DNA from: Eubacterium sp. CAG:252
GTDB lineage: Bacteria > Bacillota > Clostridia > Lachnospirales > Lachnospiraceae
DNA length: 22,461 nt
NCBI GenBank assembly: GCA_000436535.1
Contig: FR886243.1
Coordinates: 1 to 22,461 of the forward strand
Reading direction: 5' to 3'
Part shown: positions 6,241 to 14,005 of the stretch, in pieces
How the letters are laid out: the number at the start of each line of letters is the position of its first letter
Position numbering within the stretch: the stretch's first letter is position 1
Translations under genes and position numbers: made by a program
Notes under the pieces: model-generated
What the model was told of the DNA's origin: nothing
Seen by the model: only the letters and a program-made list of their open reading frames with translations
The model's database searches: none

Positions 6241-7656
6241 ATGGCAAAGCCAATAAGTGCAGGAAAAAGAGAAATGATTTTAAATGGCAATCTGGTAAAG
6301 GCGATACTTACACTGGCAATACCTGTTATGCTTAACAGTTTTATACAGTCAATGTACAATCTTACAGATACATTCTGGCTTGGAAAGATAGGAACAACAA
6401 GTCAGGCAGCCATAACACTTGTTTCCCCATTCCAGAATATACTTATCAACTTCGGAGCCGGAATAACAACAGCCGGAGCTATACTTATATCACAGTACTT
6501 AGGTGCAAGGGAAGATAAGCAGGCCAACTCAATGGCAAATCATATATGTATAACCTCGCTTGGATTTTCAGTCATATGTGCCTGTATATGCTGGCTGTGT
6601 TCGTCAGGACTTGTCAGATGGCTTGGTGCAGAAGGCGATATATATAATTACGGACTTACATATATAAGAATAGTTGTAATGGACCTTCCATTCCTTTTTA
6701 TGATTAATCTGTTTTCATCTGTAAGGCAGGCGCAGGGCGATACAGTAAGACCGCTGCTTCTGAATATACTTGGTGTTACTATCAACCTTATACTTGACCC
6801 GCTGTTTCTTGTTGTATTTAACTGGGGTATCGGTGGAGCCGCATTTGCAACACTTATAGCGAAAATTCCAAGTGCCATCATAGGCTTTGTAATACTTACA
6901 GGAAAGAACCAGCTTGTAAGAATAAGCTTTAAGGGCTTCAGATTTGATAAGAATAAGGTTATGTCTATATTAAAGATAGGTCTGCCTACAGCAATCGGTG
7001 GAAGTACAATGCAGTTCGGTTTTCTTCTTATGTCTAGAAATGTTAATGTCTATGGGGCAACAGCTATGACAGCATATGGTATTGGAAACAAGATTAACAG
7101 TATCATAACTATGCCGGCAAGCGGAATTGGCTCTGCCATATCAACTATTGTCGGTCAGAATATGGGGGCTGGCAATGTCAGAAGAACTGATAGGTCTTAC
7201 CACATAGCATTGAGAATAGGTGCTGTTTTCCTTTTTGTGTGTGGTATGATTTTATCAAGACGTTTTATAGCAGAACCTATGGTAAGGTTCTTTACATCCG
7301 ATGAACAGGTTGTTCCACTTGCAACAGACTTCCTTTCTATTATGGCAATGTGCTGCTGGACCAATGCATTTTATAATGTAACACAGGGACTTTTTCAGGG
7401 CTGTGGTCATACGATGATAACTATGGCAGTTGATGCGACACGTATCTGGATATTCAGATTTCTTACACTCTGGGTATGTGCCAATGTGCTTGGAATGGGC
7501 GTTGAGAGTGTGTGGTATGCCGTTGTTGTAAGTAATGCAACTTCTGCTTTGATACTCTATATACTGTACTGGACGGGTATATGGAAGAAGTCGACTATTA
7601 AGATTGAGAAGACGGAAAATGCAGCAGCACAAGCTTCTAAGACAAATGTCGCATAG
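6241..7656 (+). CDS. MATE family efflux transporter
   Basis: This 471-residue membrane protein has about twelve hydrophobic segments in two related halves, as in MATE/NorM/DinF antiporters. The typical N-terminal block (LTLAIPVMLNSFIQSMYNLT, then DTFWLGKIG) is present. The counterpart in the second half is LKIGLPTAIGGSTMQFGFLL. Such transporters export drugs, dyes or metabolites across the cytoplasmic membrane using a Na+ or H+ gradient. The substrate cannot be read from the sequence. The ATG follows a purine-rich but weak ribosome site (AAAGTGAGTGAGAAAAA). Its only close neighbour is the divergent AraC regulator, so it is probably a single-gene unit. It is clearly different in sequence from the second MATE gene in this window. 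Confidence 0.93.
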   Translation: MAKPISAGKREMILNGNLVKAILTLAIPVMLNSFIQSMYNLTDTFWLGKIGTTSQAAITLVSPFQNILINFGAGITTAGAILISQYLGAREDKQANSMANHICITSLGFSVICACICWLCSSGLVRWLGAEGDIYNYGLTYIRIVVMDLPFLFMINLFSSVRQAQGDTVRPLLLNILGVTINLILDPLFLVVFNWGIGGAAFATLIAKIPSAIIGFVILTGKNQLVRISFKGFRFDKNKVMSILKIGLPTAIGGSTMQFGFLLMSRNVNVYGATAMTAYGIGNKINSIITMPASGIGSAISTIVGQNMGAGNVRRTDRSYHIALRIGAVFLFVCGMILSRRFIAEPMVRFFTSDEQVVPLATDFLSIMAMCCWTNAFYNVTQGLFQGCGHTMITMAVDATRIWIFRFLTLWVCANVLGMGVESVWYAVVVSNATSALILYILYWTGIWKKSTIKIEKTENAAAQASKTNVA

Positions 7657-7781
7657 TAAGTTTATAGGATTATATTATGTTAAGGTAAAAGGGTATTTTG
7701 CCAATAAATGATGTTTATGGATTACTTCATTGTTTTGCAATTCACATAATGCCAAGACACAATTTTATATCTTTATATCAT

Positions 7782-7823
7782 TTCCCGATGCCGGCCTATA
7801 CGTTCTGGCTTCGGGAATTTTTT
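7782..7823 (+). terminator. Rho-independent terminator after the first MATE gene
   Basis: TTCCCGATGCC (7782-7792) pairs with GGCTTCGGGAA (7807-7817) with a single internal mismatch. The loop is 14 nt and six T follow (7818-7823). It lies about 125 bases after the MATE stop and just upstream of the ispE promoter. Confidence 0.88.
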
Positions 7824-7832
7824 GATTTGTAC

Positions 7833-7861
7833 TTGATTTTGTACAATGTGTTTTATATAAT
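7833..7861 (+). promoter_or_regulatory. Sigma-A promoter of ispE
   Basis: TTGATT (7833-7838) and a perfect TATAAT (7856-7861) are separated by exactly 17 nt. It sits directly after a terminator and 33 nt before the ispE ATG, giving a short leader of about 27 nt. Confidence 0.8.
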
Positions 7862-7894
7862 ATTTGTGTATACAAAAAACTGGAGATAAAAAAT

Positions 7895-8755
7895 ATGGAT
7901 TCAATTAGACTTAAGGCGAGAGCCAAGATTAATCTTGGACTGGATGTATTAGGCAAGAGGGAAAACGGATATCACGATGTAAAGATGGTTATGCAGACTG
8001 TTGGAATATATGACAGGCTTATCATAACAAGAATTCCTGAGGATGATATCAGGATTAATATCAATCTTAAGTTTCTTCCTGTCAATGAGAATAACCTGAT
8101 ATATAAGGCGTATAAGCTTATGAAGGATGAGTATGGCTTTAGTGGGGGAATAGATGTAGACCTCAACAAGTTTATACCGATAGCAGCAGGTATGGCAGGT
8201 GGAAGTACAGATGCAGCATCAACTATGTTTGCAATTAACAAGCTTTTTAATCTTGGATTATCCAATGCAGAACTTATGGAGCAGGGTGTAAAGATAGGAG
8301 CTGATGTTCCATACTGTATTATGAGAGGAACAGCACTTGCAGAGGGAATAGGGGAGAAGCTTACCAAGCTTACACCGATGCCACACTGTTATATAGTAGT
8401 TGCAAAGCCGCCTATCAATGTTTCAACAAAGATGGTGTATGAGAGTCTTGACTCAGGTGCAATAACAAAGCATCCGGACATAGACGGAATTATAGAAGCT
8501 ATCAATGAAGGTGATGTCAAGAAAGTTGCAGAGCGTATGGGCAATGTCCTTGAGGACGTTACGATACCGATGTATCCGGTTATCGCAAAGATTAAGAACG
8601 ATATGCTGGCCAATGGCGCTTACAATGCTATGATGAGCGGAAGCGGTCCTACAGTGTTTGGAATATTTCCTGATGAGCAGACTGCGCTTAACTGTAAGGA
8701 ATACTTAAAGTCGCAGGAAGATGCAAGACAGGTATATATCACGGAAACATTTTAG
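7895..8755 (+). CDS. ispE: 4-diphosphocytidyl-2-C-methyl-D-erythritol kinase
   Basis: This 286-residue GHMP kinase phosphorylates the 2-OH of CDP-methylerythritol in the non-mevalonate isoprenoid pathway. The family marks are clear. AKINLGL holds the substrate-binding Lys at about residue 11, and NGYHDV follows. The glycine-rich ATP loop PIAAGMAGGSTDAAS is at 95-109. GADVPY holds the catalytic Asp at about 137. The C-terminal MSGSGPTVFG motif is also present. The length is normal. The ATG is preceded by TGGAGA and a consensus promoter. The GntR-type gene follows after 45 bases with no terminator, so the two are probably one transcript. Confidence 0.95.
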   Translation: MDSIRLKARAKINLGLDVLGKRENGYHDVKMVMQTVGIYDRLIITRIPEDDIRININLKFLPVNENNLIYKAYKLMKDEYGFSGGIDVDLNKFIPIAAGMAGGSTDAASTMFAINKLFNLGLSNAELMEQGVKIGADVPYCIMRGTALAEGIGEKLTKLTPMPHCYIVVAKPPINVSTKMVYESLDSGAITKHPDIDGIIEAINEGDVKKVAERMGNVLEDVTIPMYPVIAKIKNDMLANGAYNAMMSGSGPTVFGIFPDEQTALNCKEYLKSQEDARQVYITETF

Positions 8756-8800
8756 ATAATAACAGACAATAAAACAGATATACATATGGAGGATTAGAAG

Positions 8801-9469
8801 ATGAAGGGTGAATTAAAGATGGACGTTAATGAATACCTTCCATTAAGGGATGTTGTATTCAATACATTAAGACAGGCAATTCTTACAGGAGAGATGGAAC
8901 CGGGCGAGAGACTTATGGAAATCCAGCTTGCCAATAAGCTTGGAGTAAGCCGTACACCTATAAGAGAGGCAATAAGAAAGCTTGAGCTTGAAGGTCTTGT
9001 TATTATGATTCCAAGAAAGGGAGCAGAGGTTGCACATATCACAGTTAAGGATATGAGAGATGTTTTAGAGGTGCGCTCAGCGCTTGAGGAACTTGCTGCA
9101 ACACTTGCCTGCAAGAATGTTACACCAGAGCATATAGATGAGTTAAAGACAGCCAACAGAGTGTTTGAGGCAGCTATCGTATCAAAGGATGTAGTAGCCA
9201 TAGTAAACGCTGATGTTACATTCCACAATATCATATATTCAATGACAGATAACCAGCGACTCATCCAGCTTATCAACAGCCTTAGTGAGCAGATGTACAG
9301 ATATCGTCTTGAGTATGTAAAGGATGCAAGAACACATTCTATTCTTATAAGTGAGCATAACGATATCATCAGGCAGCTTGCCGACAAGGATGTTGAAAAG
9401 GCAAAGATTATAGTAAGACAGCACGTTAATAATCAGGAAAAGGGGATTATAAGACTGCTTAATATCTAA
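8801..9469 (+). CDS. GntR-family transcriptional regulator (FadR/FCD subfamily)
   Basis: This 222-residue regulator has an N-terminal winged helix-turn-helix at residues 10-75. Typical marks are LRQAILTGEMEPGERLMEIQ, LGVSRTPIREAIRKLELEG and GAEVAHI. It is followed by an all-helical FCD ligand-binding domain at about 80-215 (DMRDVLEVRSALEELAATLA, with DVTFHNIIY carrying likely metal-binding Asp and His). FCD regulators commonly respond to organic or sugar acids such as uronates, lactate or fatty-acid derivatives. The ligand here is not predictable. GGAGGA 7 nt upstream supports the ATG at 8801. It is co-oriented with ispE and closely follows it. A link to isoprenoid synthesis is not expected, so position may reflect conserved synteny rather than function. 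Confidence 0.92.
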   Translation: MKGELKMDVNEYLPLRDVVFNTLRQAILTGEMEPGERLMEIQLANKLGVSRTPIREAIRKLELEGLVIMIPRKGAEVAHITVKDMRDVLEVRSALEELAATLACKNVTPEHIDELKTANRVFEAAIVSKDVVAIVNADVTFHNIIYSMTDNQRLIQLINSLSEQMYRYRLEYVKDARTHSILISEHNDIIRQLADKDVEKAKIIVRQHVNNQEKGIIRLLNI

Positions 9470-9496
9470 TAAAACTGATGGATAGATGAAATTAAG

Positions 9497-9541
9497 AATA
9501 GTGGCATCATATGTGTAAGTCATATGGTGCCGCTATTTTTT
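9497..9541 (+). terminator. Rho-independent terminator after the GntR-type gene
   Basis: AATAGTGGCATCATATG (9497-9513) pairs with CATATGGTGCCGCTATT (9521-9537) around a 7-nt loop with few mismatches, and a T-run continues to 9541. This closes the ispE-GntR unit. Confidence 0.88.
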
Positions 9542-9718
9542 GGCTTTTTATATTGTGTGTGTTGGTTACAGGATGTTTTTGATATTAAATGTATGCCTCT
9601 CTGATATTATATTTTGTTATTTGTACAGGGTAATCGGATTATAATTAAATATAAAATTAACTTTTTTGTACGGGTTGTTAAAGTGTGGAAAGAGTTTTTA
9701 TTACTTAGTTGCAGATAT

Positions 9719-9748
9719 GTATAAATTGCCATTATATGGGAACTATGT
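9719..9748 (+). promoter_or_regulatory. Possible sigma-F-type promoter of spoIIR
   Basis: GTATA (9719-9723) is followed after 14 nt by GGGAACTATG (9738-9747). This partly resembles the forespore sigma-F pattern (GYATA, 15 nt, GGNNANANTA). In Bacillus, spoIIR is a sigma-F gene. The match is partial, with two key positions off, and the rest of the gap (9542-9718) is AT-rich with nothing else supported. Confidence 0.35.
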
Positions 9749-9790
9749 AAATGTAGTTAATAATTAGTTGGACATAGCGGAGGGGATATA

Positions 9791-10465
9791 ATGGGCATTG
9801 AAAATATAAGAAGAGAAGGCAGACGTACAGGTAATGCAAAAAAGAGCACAGCAGGAATTCTATTTATATTTTTAGCAACAATTATGCTTGTAATTGCAGG
9901 CTATAGGCTGTATATTGATAACAGAGAAGTACATATACAAAAAGGCATTGCATCAAACATTATCAGGTTTCATGTGAGGGCGGAAAGTGACTCAGATGAA
10001 GACCAGTGGATTAAAATGCAGGTTAAGGAAGCGGTGCTTGATTATATAAGTCCGATTCTTTCAAAGTCGCAGTCGGTAGATGAGTCAAGGGCAATTCTTA
10101 CCGATGAAAGTGACGGTATAAGGGATGTTGCAGTTGATACACTTAGAAGTCTTGGCGATGAAAGTGATGTGAGCGTGTATTTTGAGAATTGTTATTTTCC
10201 GATGAAGACTTACGGGGATATGACATTTCCACCGGGAGAATACGAGGCATTCAGGGTCGATATAGGCGATGCCAAAGGCAGGAACTGGTGGTGTGTGCTG
10301 TATCCACCATTGTGTTTCGTGGATGCAGTGTATGGAGAGGTTCCAGAGGAGTCTAAGGAGGAACTTAAGGGCGTTCTCACAGAAGATGAATATAGGACAG
10401 TGTCGGGAGATAATGTCAGTTTCAGGTTTAAGTATCTGAAGTTTCTCAATAAGTATTTAGAATAA
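9791..10465 (+). CDS. spoIIR: Stage II sporulation protein R
   Basis: This 224-residue protein has an N-terminal hydrophobic segment at residues 22-42 acting as an export signal or anchor. The SpoIIR domain follows: NIIRFHVRAESDSDEDQWIK at about 56-75, YFPMKTYGDMTFPPGEYEAF, then GRNWWCVLYPPLCFVD. These motifs are diagnostic. In sporulating Firmicutes SpoIIR is made in the forespore, secreted into the intermembrane space, and triggers SpoIIGA to cleave pro-sigma-E in the mother cell. The domain looks intact, with no frameshift. The ATG follows CGGAGGGG. The DUF1934 gene lies about 60 bases downstream in the same direction. Whether this organism completes sporulation cannot be judged from the window. 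Confidence 0.93.
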   Translation: MGIENIRREGRRTGNAKKSTAGILFIFLATIMLVIAGYRLYIDNREVHIQKGIASNIIRFHVRAESDSDEDQWIKMQVKEAVLDYISPILSKSQSVDESRAILTDESDGIRDVAVDTLRSLGDESDVSVYFENCYFPMKTYGDMTFPPGEYEAFRVDIGDAKGRNWWCVLYPPLCFVDAVYGEVPEESKEELKGVLTEDEYRTVSGDNVSFRFKYLKFLNKYLE

Positions 10466-10528
10466 GAATAAAAAGTTCTGGTAATACGGACAAAATTATT
10501 AATTATAATACAGATGGAGTAATAATAT

Positions 10529-10984
10529 ATGAAGGATAAAGTGTATATTAAGATAAAAGGACTTGCATTGGAGGAACAGTCTGTTGATGGAAGTATCACA
10601 GAGGAGGCGGACAATGTTGAGGTTATAAGTGTGGGAAGGCACACAAGCCGCAACGGTAAGGAGTATATTAAGTTTGAGGAAGTATACGATGGTGCAAGTG
10701 AGAAGTCGCTCACTATTATAAAGATAACTGATGACAGTATTGAGGTGAGCAAAAAAGGCGCTATAACAACATGTATGGAGTTTGCTAAGAACAAAAGAAC
10801 ACTAAGCTGTTATAATACGCCGTATGGAAGTATTGATATTGCTATATTTACAAGTGTTCTTGACATTAAAAGGGAAGAAGACAGGATAGATGCAGCCATA
10901 GAATATACTATGGAGGTTAATAATCAGCAGATGAATACTAACAGGGTTGAAATAGAGATTACAAGTAAGAGTATAGAACTGTAG
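10529..10984 (+). CDS. DUF1934 (YwiB-like) domain protein
   Basis: This 151-residue soluble protein is predicted to be mainly beta. The pattern of YIKFEEVYDG, TIIKITDDSIEVSKKGAITT, a Gly-containing turn (NTPYGSIDIAIFT) and the ending IEYTMEVNNQQMNTNRVEIE matches DUF1934. This is the small calycin-like beta-barrel family of Bacillus YwiB, whose biochemical function is unknown. GGAG lies 9 nt upstream of the ATG. It probably shares a transcript with spoIIR. No signal peptide, catalytic motif or membrane segment is visible, so a small-molecule-binding role is only a fold-based guess. Confidence 0.82.
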   Translation: MKDKVYIKIKGLALEEQSVDGSITEEADNVEVISVGRHTSRNGKEYIKFEEVYDGASEKSLTIIKITDDSIEVSKKGAITTCMEFAKNKRTLSCYNTPYGSIDIAIFTSVLDIKREEDRIDAAIEYTMEVNNQQMNTNRVEIEITSKSIEL

Positions 10985-11006
10985 AAGTGTGATGTAAGGT
11001 GAAACT

Positions 11007-11087
11007 ATGTGTGTATCTGTCAGATTTTGTGGAAGTCATAAGCAGTCACCGGAGTACTGCAGGAAACTGTCCGGATATACATCCTGA
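11007..11087 (+). CDS. Possible 26-residue leader peptide upstream of the second MATE gene
   Basis: ATG 11007, preceded by AAGGTGA with about 4 nt spacing, opens a 26-codon frame ending TGA at 11085-11087. The peptide has three Cys. Its last bases TCCTG (11082-11086) are complementary to CAGGA in the MATE ribosome site (11116-11120), and also to CAGGA at 11060-11064 inside the frame. This resembles a translational-attenuation layout, but such short pairings occur by chance. It may not be translated. Confidence 0.25.
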   Translation: MCVSVRFCGSHKQSPEYCRKLSGYTS

Positions 11088-11131
11088 AGACTGGCTATTT
11101 AGCATCATAGAGAAACAGGAGATTAGATATC

Positions 11132-12478
11132 ATGGAGAAAAATCTTACAACCGGAAGTGTACTTAAGACGATAATATATTTCGCACTTCCATATCTTTTA
11201 TCATATTTTTTACAGACCTTATATGGTATGGCAGACCTTTACATAACGGGGCAGTTTAACGGCGTTGACTCTATAACGGCGGTGTCAAATGGAAGTCAGG
11301 TTATGCATATGCTTACAGTTATAATTGTTGGTCTTGCTATGGGAACAACGGTTATAATAGGCAAAGCCATAGGCGGCAATAAGCTTGATAATGCAGGCAG
11401 GGCTATAGGTAATACAATAACATTATTTATGGGAATTGCCATAGTGATGACAATAGTGTTTCTTATAGCAGCAAAGCCGATAGTGCTGCTTATAGGAGTA
11501 CCGCAGGAGGCTGTTGCCGGAACAGTAAGGTATCTTATAATATGTTTCATCGGAATTCCATTTATAACAGCTTATAATATAATAAGTTCCATATTCAGAG
11601 GACTTGGCGACTCTAAAAGTCCAATGTACTTTATAGGTATATCATGTGTAACCAATATAACACTTGATTATGTATTTATAGGATTATGTGACTTAGGACC
11701 ATCAGGTGCGGCACTTGGAACAGTTCTTTCACAGACATTCAGTGTAATAGCTGCATTTATTTCAATAAGAAAGAGAAAAACAGGAATAAAGCTTGTAAAG
11801 GAAGATTTCATACCAGACAGGAAAGTGCTGGGGGAAATTCTTAAAGTCGGTATTCCCGTTGCAGTTCAGGACGGATGTATACAGGTGGCATTTATTATAA
11901 TCACAGTTATAGCTAACCACAGAGGACTTGACGATGCTGCGGCTGTTGGTATAGTTGAGAAAATGATAAGTGCAATATTCATAATTCCATCATCTATGCT
12001 TGCTACAGTGTCGGCGCTTTCAGCCCAGAATATAGGTGCAGGAAAGTATGACAGGGCGGCGAAGACACTTAAGTATGCAACTATGATTACAAGTGTGTAT
12101 GGCGTATTTATGGCAGTTATTATGCAGGTGCTTGCGGCACCACTTCTTGCATTATTTACAAAGGATGCGGCAGTTGTTGTTCTTGGAACACAGTATATGA
12201 AGGGATATATTATCGACAGCATATTTGCAGGAGTGCATTTCTGTTTCAGCGGCTACTTTGCAGCATATGGAAAGTCATATATCGGATTTATGCATAATAT
12301 TATATCAATAACCTTTGTGCGTGTGCCGGGTTCATACCTTGCCTCGAAGCTGTCTGGTGATACGCTCTTTCCTATGGGACTGGCAGCGCCAGCGGGCTCA
12401 CTGTTGTCGGTTATTATATGTGTGTGCGCGTATATATATCTGAAGCGAAGCGGTAAATTGGAACCGGTGGCAGCGTAG
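11132..12478 (+). CDS. MATE family efflux transporter (second copy, divergent sequence)
   Basis: This 448-residue membrane protein has about twelve transmembrane segments arranged as two MatE halves. The first half starts TIIYFALPYLLSYFLQTLYG, followed by MADLYITGQFNG. The second starts LKVGIPVAVQDGCIQVAFII. It has the GNTITLF and SIFRGLGDSKSPMYF segments of clostridial MATE transporters. It would be a cation-coupled exporter in the cytoplasmic membrane with unknown substrate. The ribosome site CAGGAG is 10 nt upstream of the ATG. The 147-bp gap before it contains a small frame and pairing segments that might control it. It is closed by a strong terminator at 12590-12626. Confidence 0.93.
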   Translation: MEKNLTTGSVLKTIIYFALPYLLSYFLQTLYGMADLYITGQFNGVDSITAVSNGSQVMHMLTVIIVGLAMGTTVIIGKAIGGNKLDNAGRAIGNTITLFMGIAIVMTIVFLIAAKPIVLLIGVPQEAVAGTVRYLIICFIGIPFITAYNIISSIFRGLGDSKSPMYFIGISCVTNITLDYVFIGLCDLGPSGAALGTVLSQTFSVIAAFISIRKRKTGIKLVKEDFIPDRKVLGEILKVGIPVAVQDGCIQVAFIIITVIANHRGLDDAAAVGIVEKMISAIFIIPSSMLATVSALSAQNIGAGKYDRAAKTLKYATMITSVYGVFMAVIMQVLAAPLLALFTKDAAVVVLGTQYMKGYIIDSIFAGVHFCFSGYFAAYGKSYIGFMHNIISITFVRVPGSYLASKLSGDTLFPMGLAAPAGSLLSVIICVCAYIYLKRSGKLEPVAA

Positions 12479-12497
12479 ATTAAGAAAAAATAAATTA

Positions 12498-12560
12498 TGA
12501 TACAATGAGCGCAAAAGAAAAAGAAGCGGTTGCGAAGCAGACATTTACTTTTCTTGCGCT
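12498..12560 (+). other. Promoter-like element and bulged hairpin between MATE and alr
   Basis: TGATACAAT (12498-12506) is an extended -10 motif without a clear -35. AGCGCAA (12508-12514) and GAAAA pair with TTTTC and TTGCGCT (12549-12560), leaving a 2-nt bulge and a loop of about 27 nt. Together with the terminator at 12590 this could delimit a transcript of about 110 nt, or simply be 3' structure of the MATE mRNA. Confidence 0.35.
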
Positions 12561-12589
12561 ATTAATTAACAGTCACGCAAAGCAATTAC

Positions 12590-12626
12590 GGCAGTTATCA
12601 GGGTAATCCTGATAGCTGCCTTTTTT
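12590..12626 (+). terminator. Rho-independent terminator after the second MATE gene
   Basis: GGCAGTTATCAGG (12590-12602) pairs with CCTGATAGCTGCC (12608-12620) over 13 positions with one G-T wobble and a 5-nt loop, followed by six T. Confidence 0.92.
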
Positions 12627-12778
12627 AATACACTTGACGGGCGTTGTATACTTTCTATGTATAGAACAGTTGCGCGAAAGCATTAATCAGAATATAATAA
12701 AGATAGACTAAAAGCTGTTATTTACTGGCAGATATTGGCAGAACTTTAGAAAAAACGTGCGCGGAAATGGAGATTAAT

Positions 12779-13948
12779 ATGAATTCAACATTAAAAAGAA
12801 CATGGGCAGAAATAAATCTTAATGCTCTTGCTCATAATTATAATACATTAAGAGAAAGAATAGGCAGTAATGTAAAGTTCTTAGGAGTGGTTAAGGCGGA
12901 TGCATATGGACATGGTTCAGTACAGGTAAGCAGGCTGCTTGAAAAGCTTGGTGCAGATTATCTTGCAGTGAGCAGTATAGATGAAGCGATAGAATTAAGG
13001 CATAATGGCATAACAATGCCAATACTTATACTCGGACATACTCCTAAGGAAGAGGTAGGAGAGCTTATAAAGAATAATATCACACAGGCTGTAACTTGTA
13101 AGGCAAAGGCGCTTGAATACAGCGAAGAGGCAGTTAAATGTAATGGCACATTAAAGATACATATCAAGGTTGATACAGGTATGTCACGACTTGGTTATCT
13201 TTGTGATGGTGATTACTTTGACAGCGGTGTTGAAGGAATATGTGAAGGTTGTGAGCTTCCGGGACTTATGCCTGAGGGTATATTTACACATTTTGCAGTG
13301 TCAGATGAACCGGGAGAAGAGTGCATGGCTTATACAAAGCACCAGTTTGAGCTGTTTACGAGTGTGATAGATGCAGTAGAAAAGAAGCTTGGAAAGAAGT
13401 TTCAGATAAGACACTGTGCCAATACAGGTGCGGTTGCAAAGTATCCTGAGACATGGCTTGATATGGTAAGACCGGGACTTCTTCTGTATGGATATGGTGA
13501 GTTTGCAGAGGAACTTGGCTTAAAGCCGGTTATGTCACTTAAGACAACGGTAAGCACAATAAAGACATACCCTGCTGGAACTGCTATAAGCTATGGCGGA
13601 ATATATAAGACAGACAAGAAGACAAGAATGGGTGTTGTTCCTTATGGATATGCCGATGGATTTTTCAGATGCCTTTCTAACAGATATGAGCTTATGACAA
13701 GTGAGGGCTTAGTTCCACAGAGAGGCAAGATATGTATGGATATGTGTATGATAGACCTGACAGATAAGATGGGCGTTGATGTTGGAAGTGAAGTAGAGAT
13801 ATTTGGAGATAACAATCCTATTGAAAAGATGGCAGAGCTTGCGGGAACTATTCCTTATGAGCTGACATGCGCAGTAAGTAAGAGAGTTCCAAGAATATAT
13901 ATGCAGGATGGAAAGGTTGTTGAAAAGGAGTTAATGCTTCGCGGTTAG
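12779..13948 (+). CDS. alr: Alanine racemase
   Basis: The enzyme interconverts L- and D-alanine with pyridoxal phosphate, supplying D-Ala for peptidoglycan. The PLP-lysine motif VVKADAYGHG is at residues 37-46 (Lys39). The catalytic Tyr of SYGGIY is at about 272. PYGYADGF and the metal-free barrel motifs HIKVDTGMSRLG and RHCANTG are all present. From the chosen start the length is 389, normal for the family. ATG 12779 is preferred over ATG 12767 because GGAG (12769-12772) lies 6 nt before it and overlaps the earlier ATG. An inverted repeat, TTCTAT-GT-ATAGAA, lies upstream at about 12653. The TAXI-type gene follows after 57 bases in the same direction. Confidence 0.95.
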   Translation: MNSTLKRTWAEINLNALAHNYNTLRERIGSNVKFLGVVKADAYGHGSVQVSRLLEKLGADYLAVSSIDEAIELRHNGITMPILILGHTPKEEVGELIKNNITQAVTCKAKALEYSEEAVKCNGTLKIHIKVDTGMSRLGYLCDGDYFDSGVEGICEGCELPGLMPEGIFTHFAVSDEPGEECMAYTKHQFELFTSVIDAVEKKLGKKFQIRHCANTGAVAKYPETWLDMVRPGLLLYGYGEFAEELGLKPVMSLKTTVSTIKTYPAGTAISYGGIYKTDKKTRMGVVPYGYADGFFRCLSNRYELMTSEGLVPQRGKICMDMCMIDLTDKMGVDVGSEVEIFGDNNPIEKMAELAGTIPYELTCAVSKRVPRIYMQDGKVVEKELMLRG

Positions 13949-14005
13949 TGCGGGGAGTGCACAGATGACAGAATAAACCAGAAAATATGAACAGGAGAGA
14001 AGCTT

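Noticed and set aside
7698..7889. A 63-codon plus-strand frame between the MATE gene and ispE
   Set aside because: It runs through a terminator and the ispE promoter, has no ribosome site, and shows no family resemblance.
8794..9387. A 197-codon minus-strand frame opposite the GntR-type gene
   Set aside because: The plus strand encodes a complete winged-helix/FCD regulator with a good ribosome site. The antisense frame is Ser/Leu/Ile-rich in the way expected of reverse-strand reading.
10210..10794. A 194-codon minus-strand frame spanning spoIIR and DUF1934
   Set aside because: It crosses two well-supported plus-strand genes and their gap and has no recognisable domain.
11049..11075. CCGGA/TCCGG hairpin with GAAA loop as a terminator
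   Set aside because: There is no T-run and the stem has a 6-nt bulge. It is considered only as part of the possible leader arrangement.
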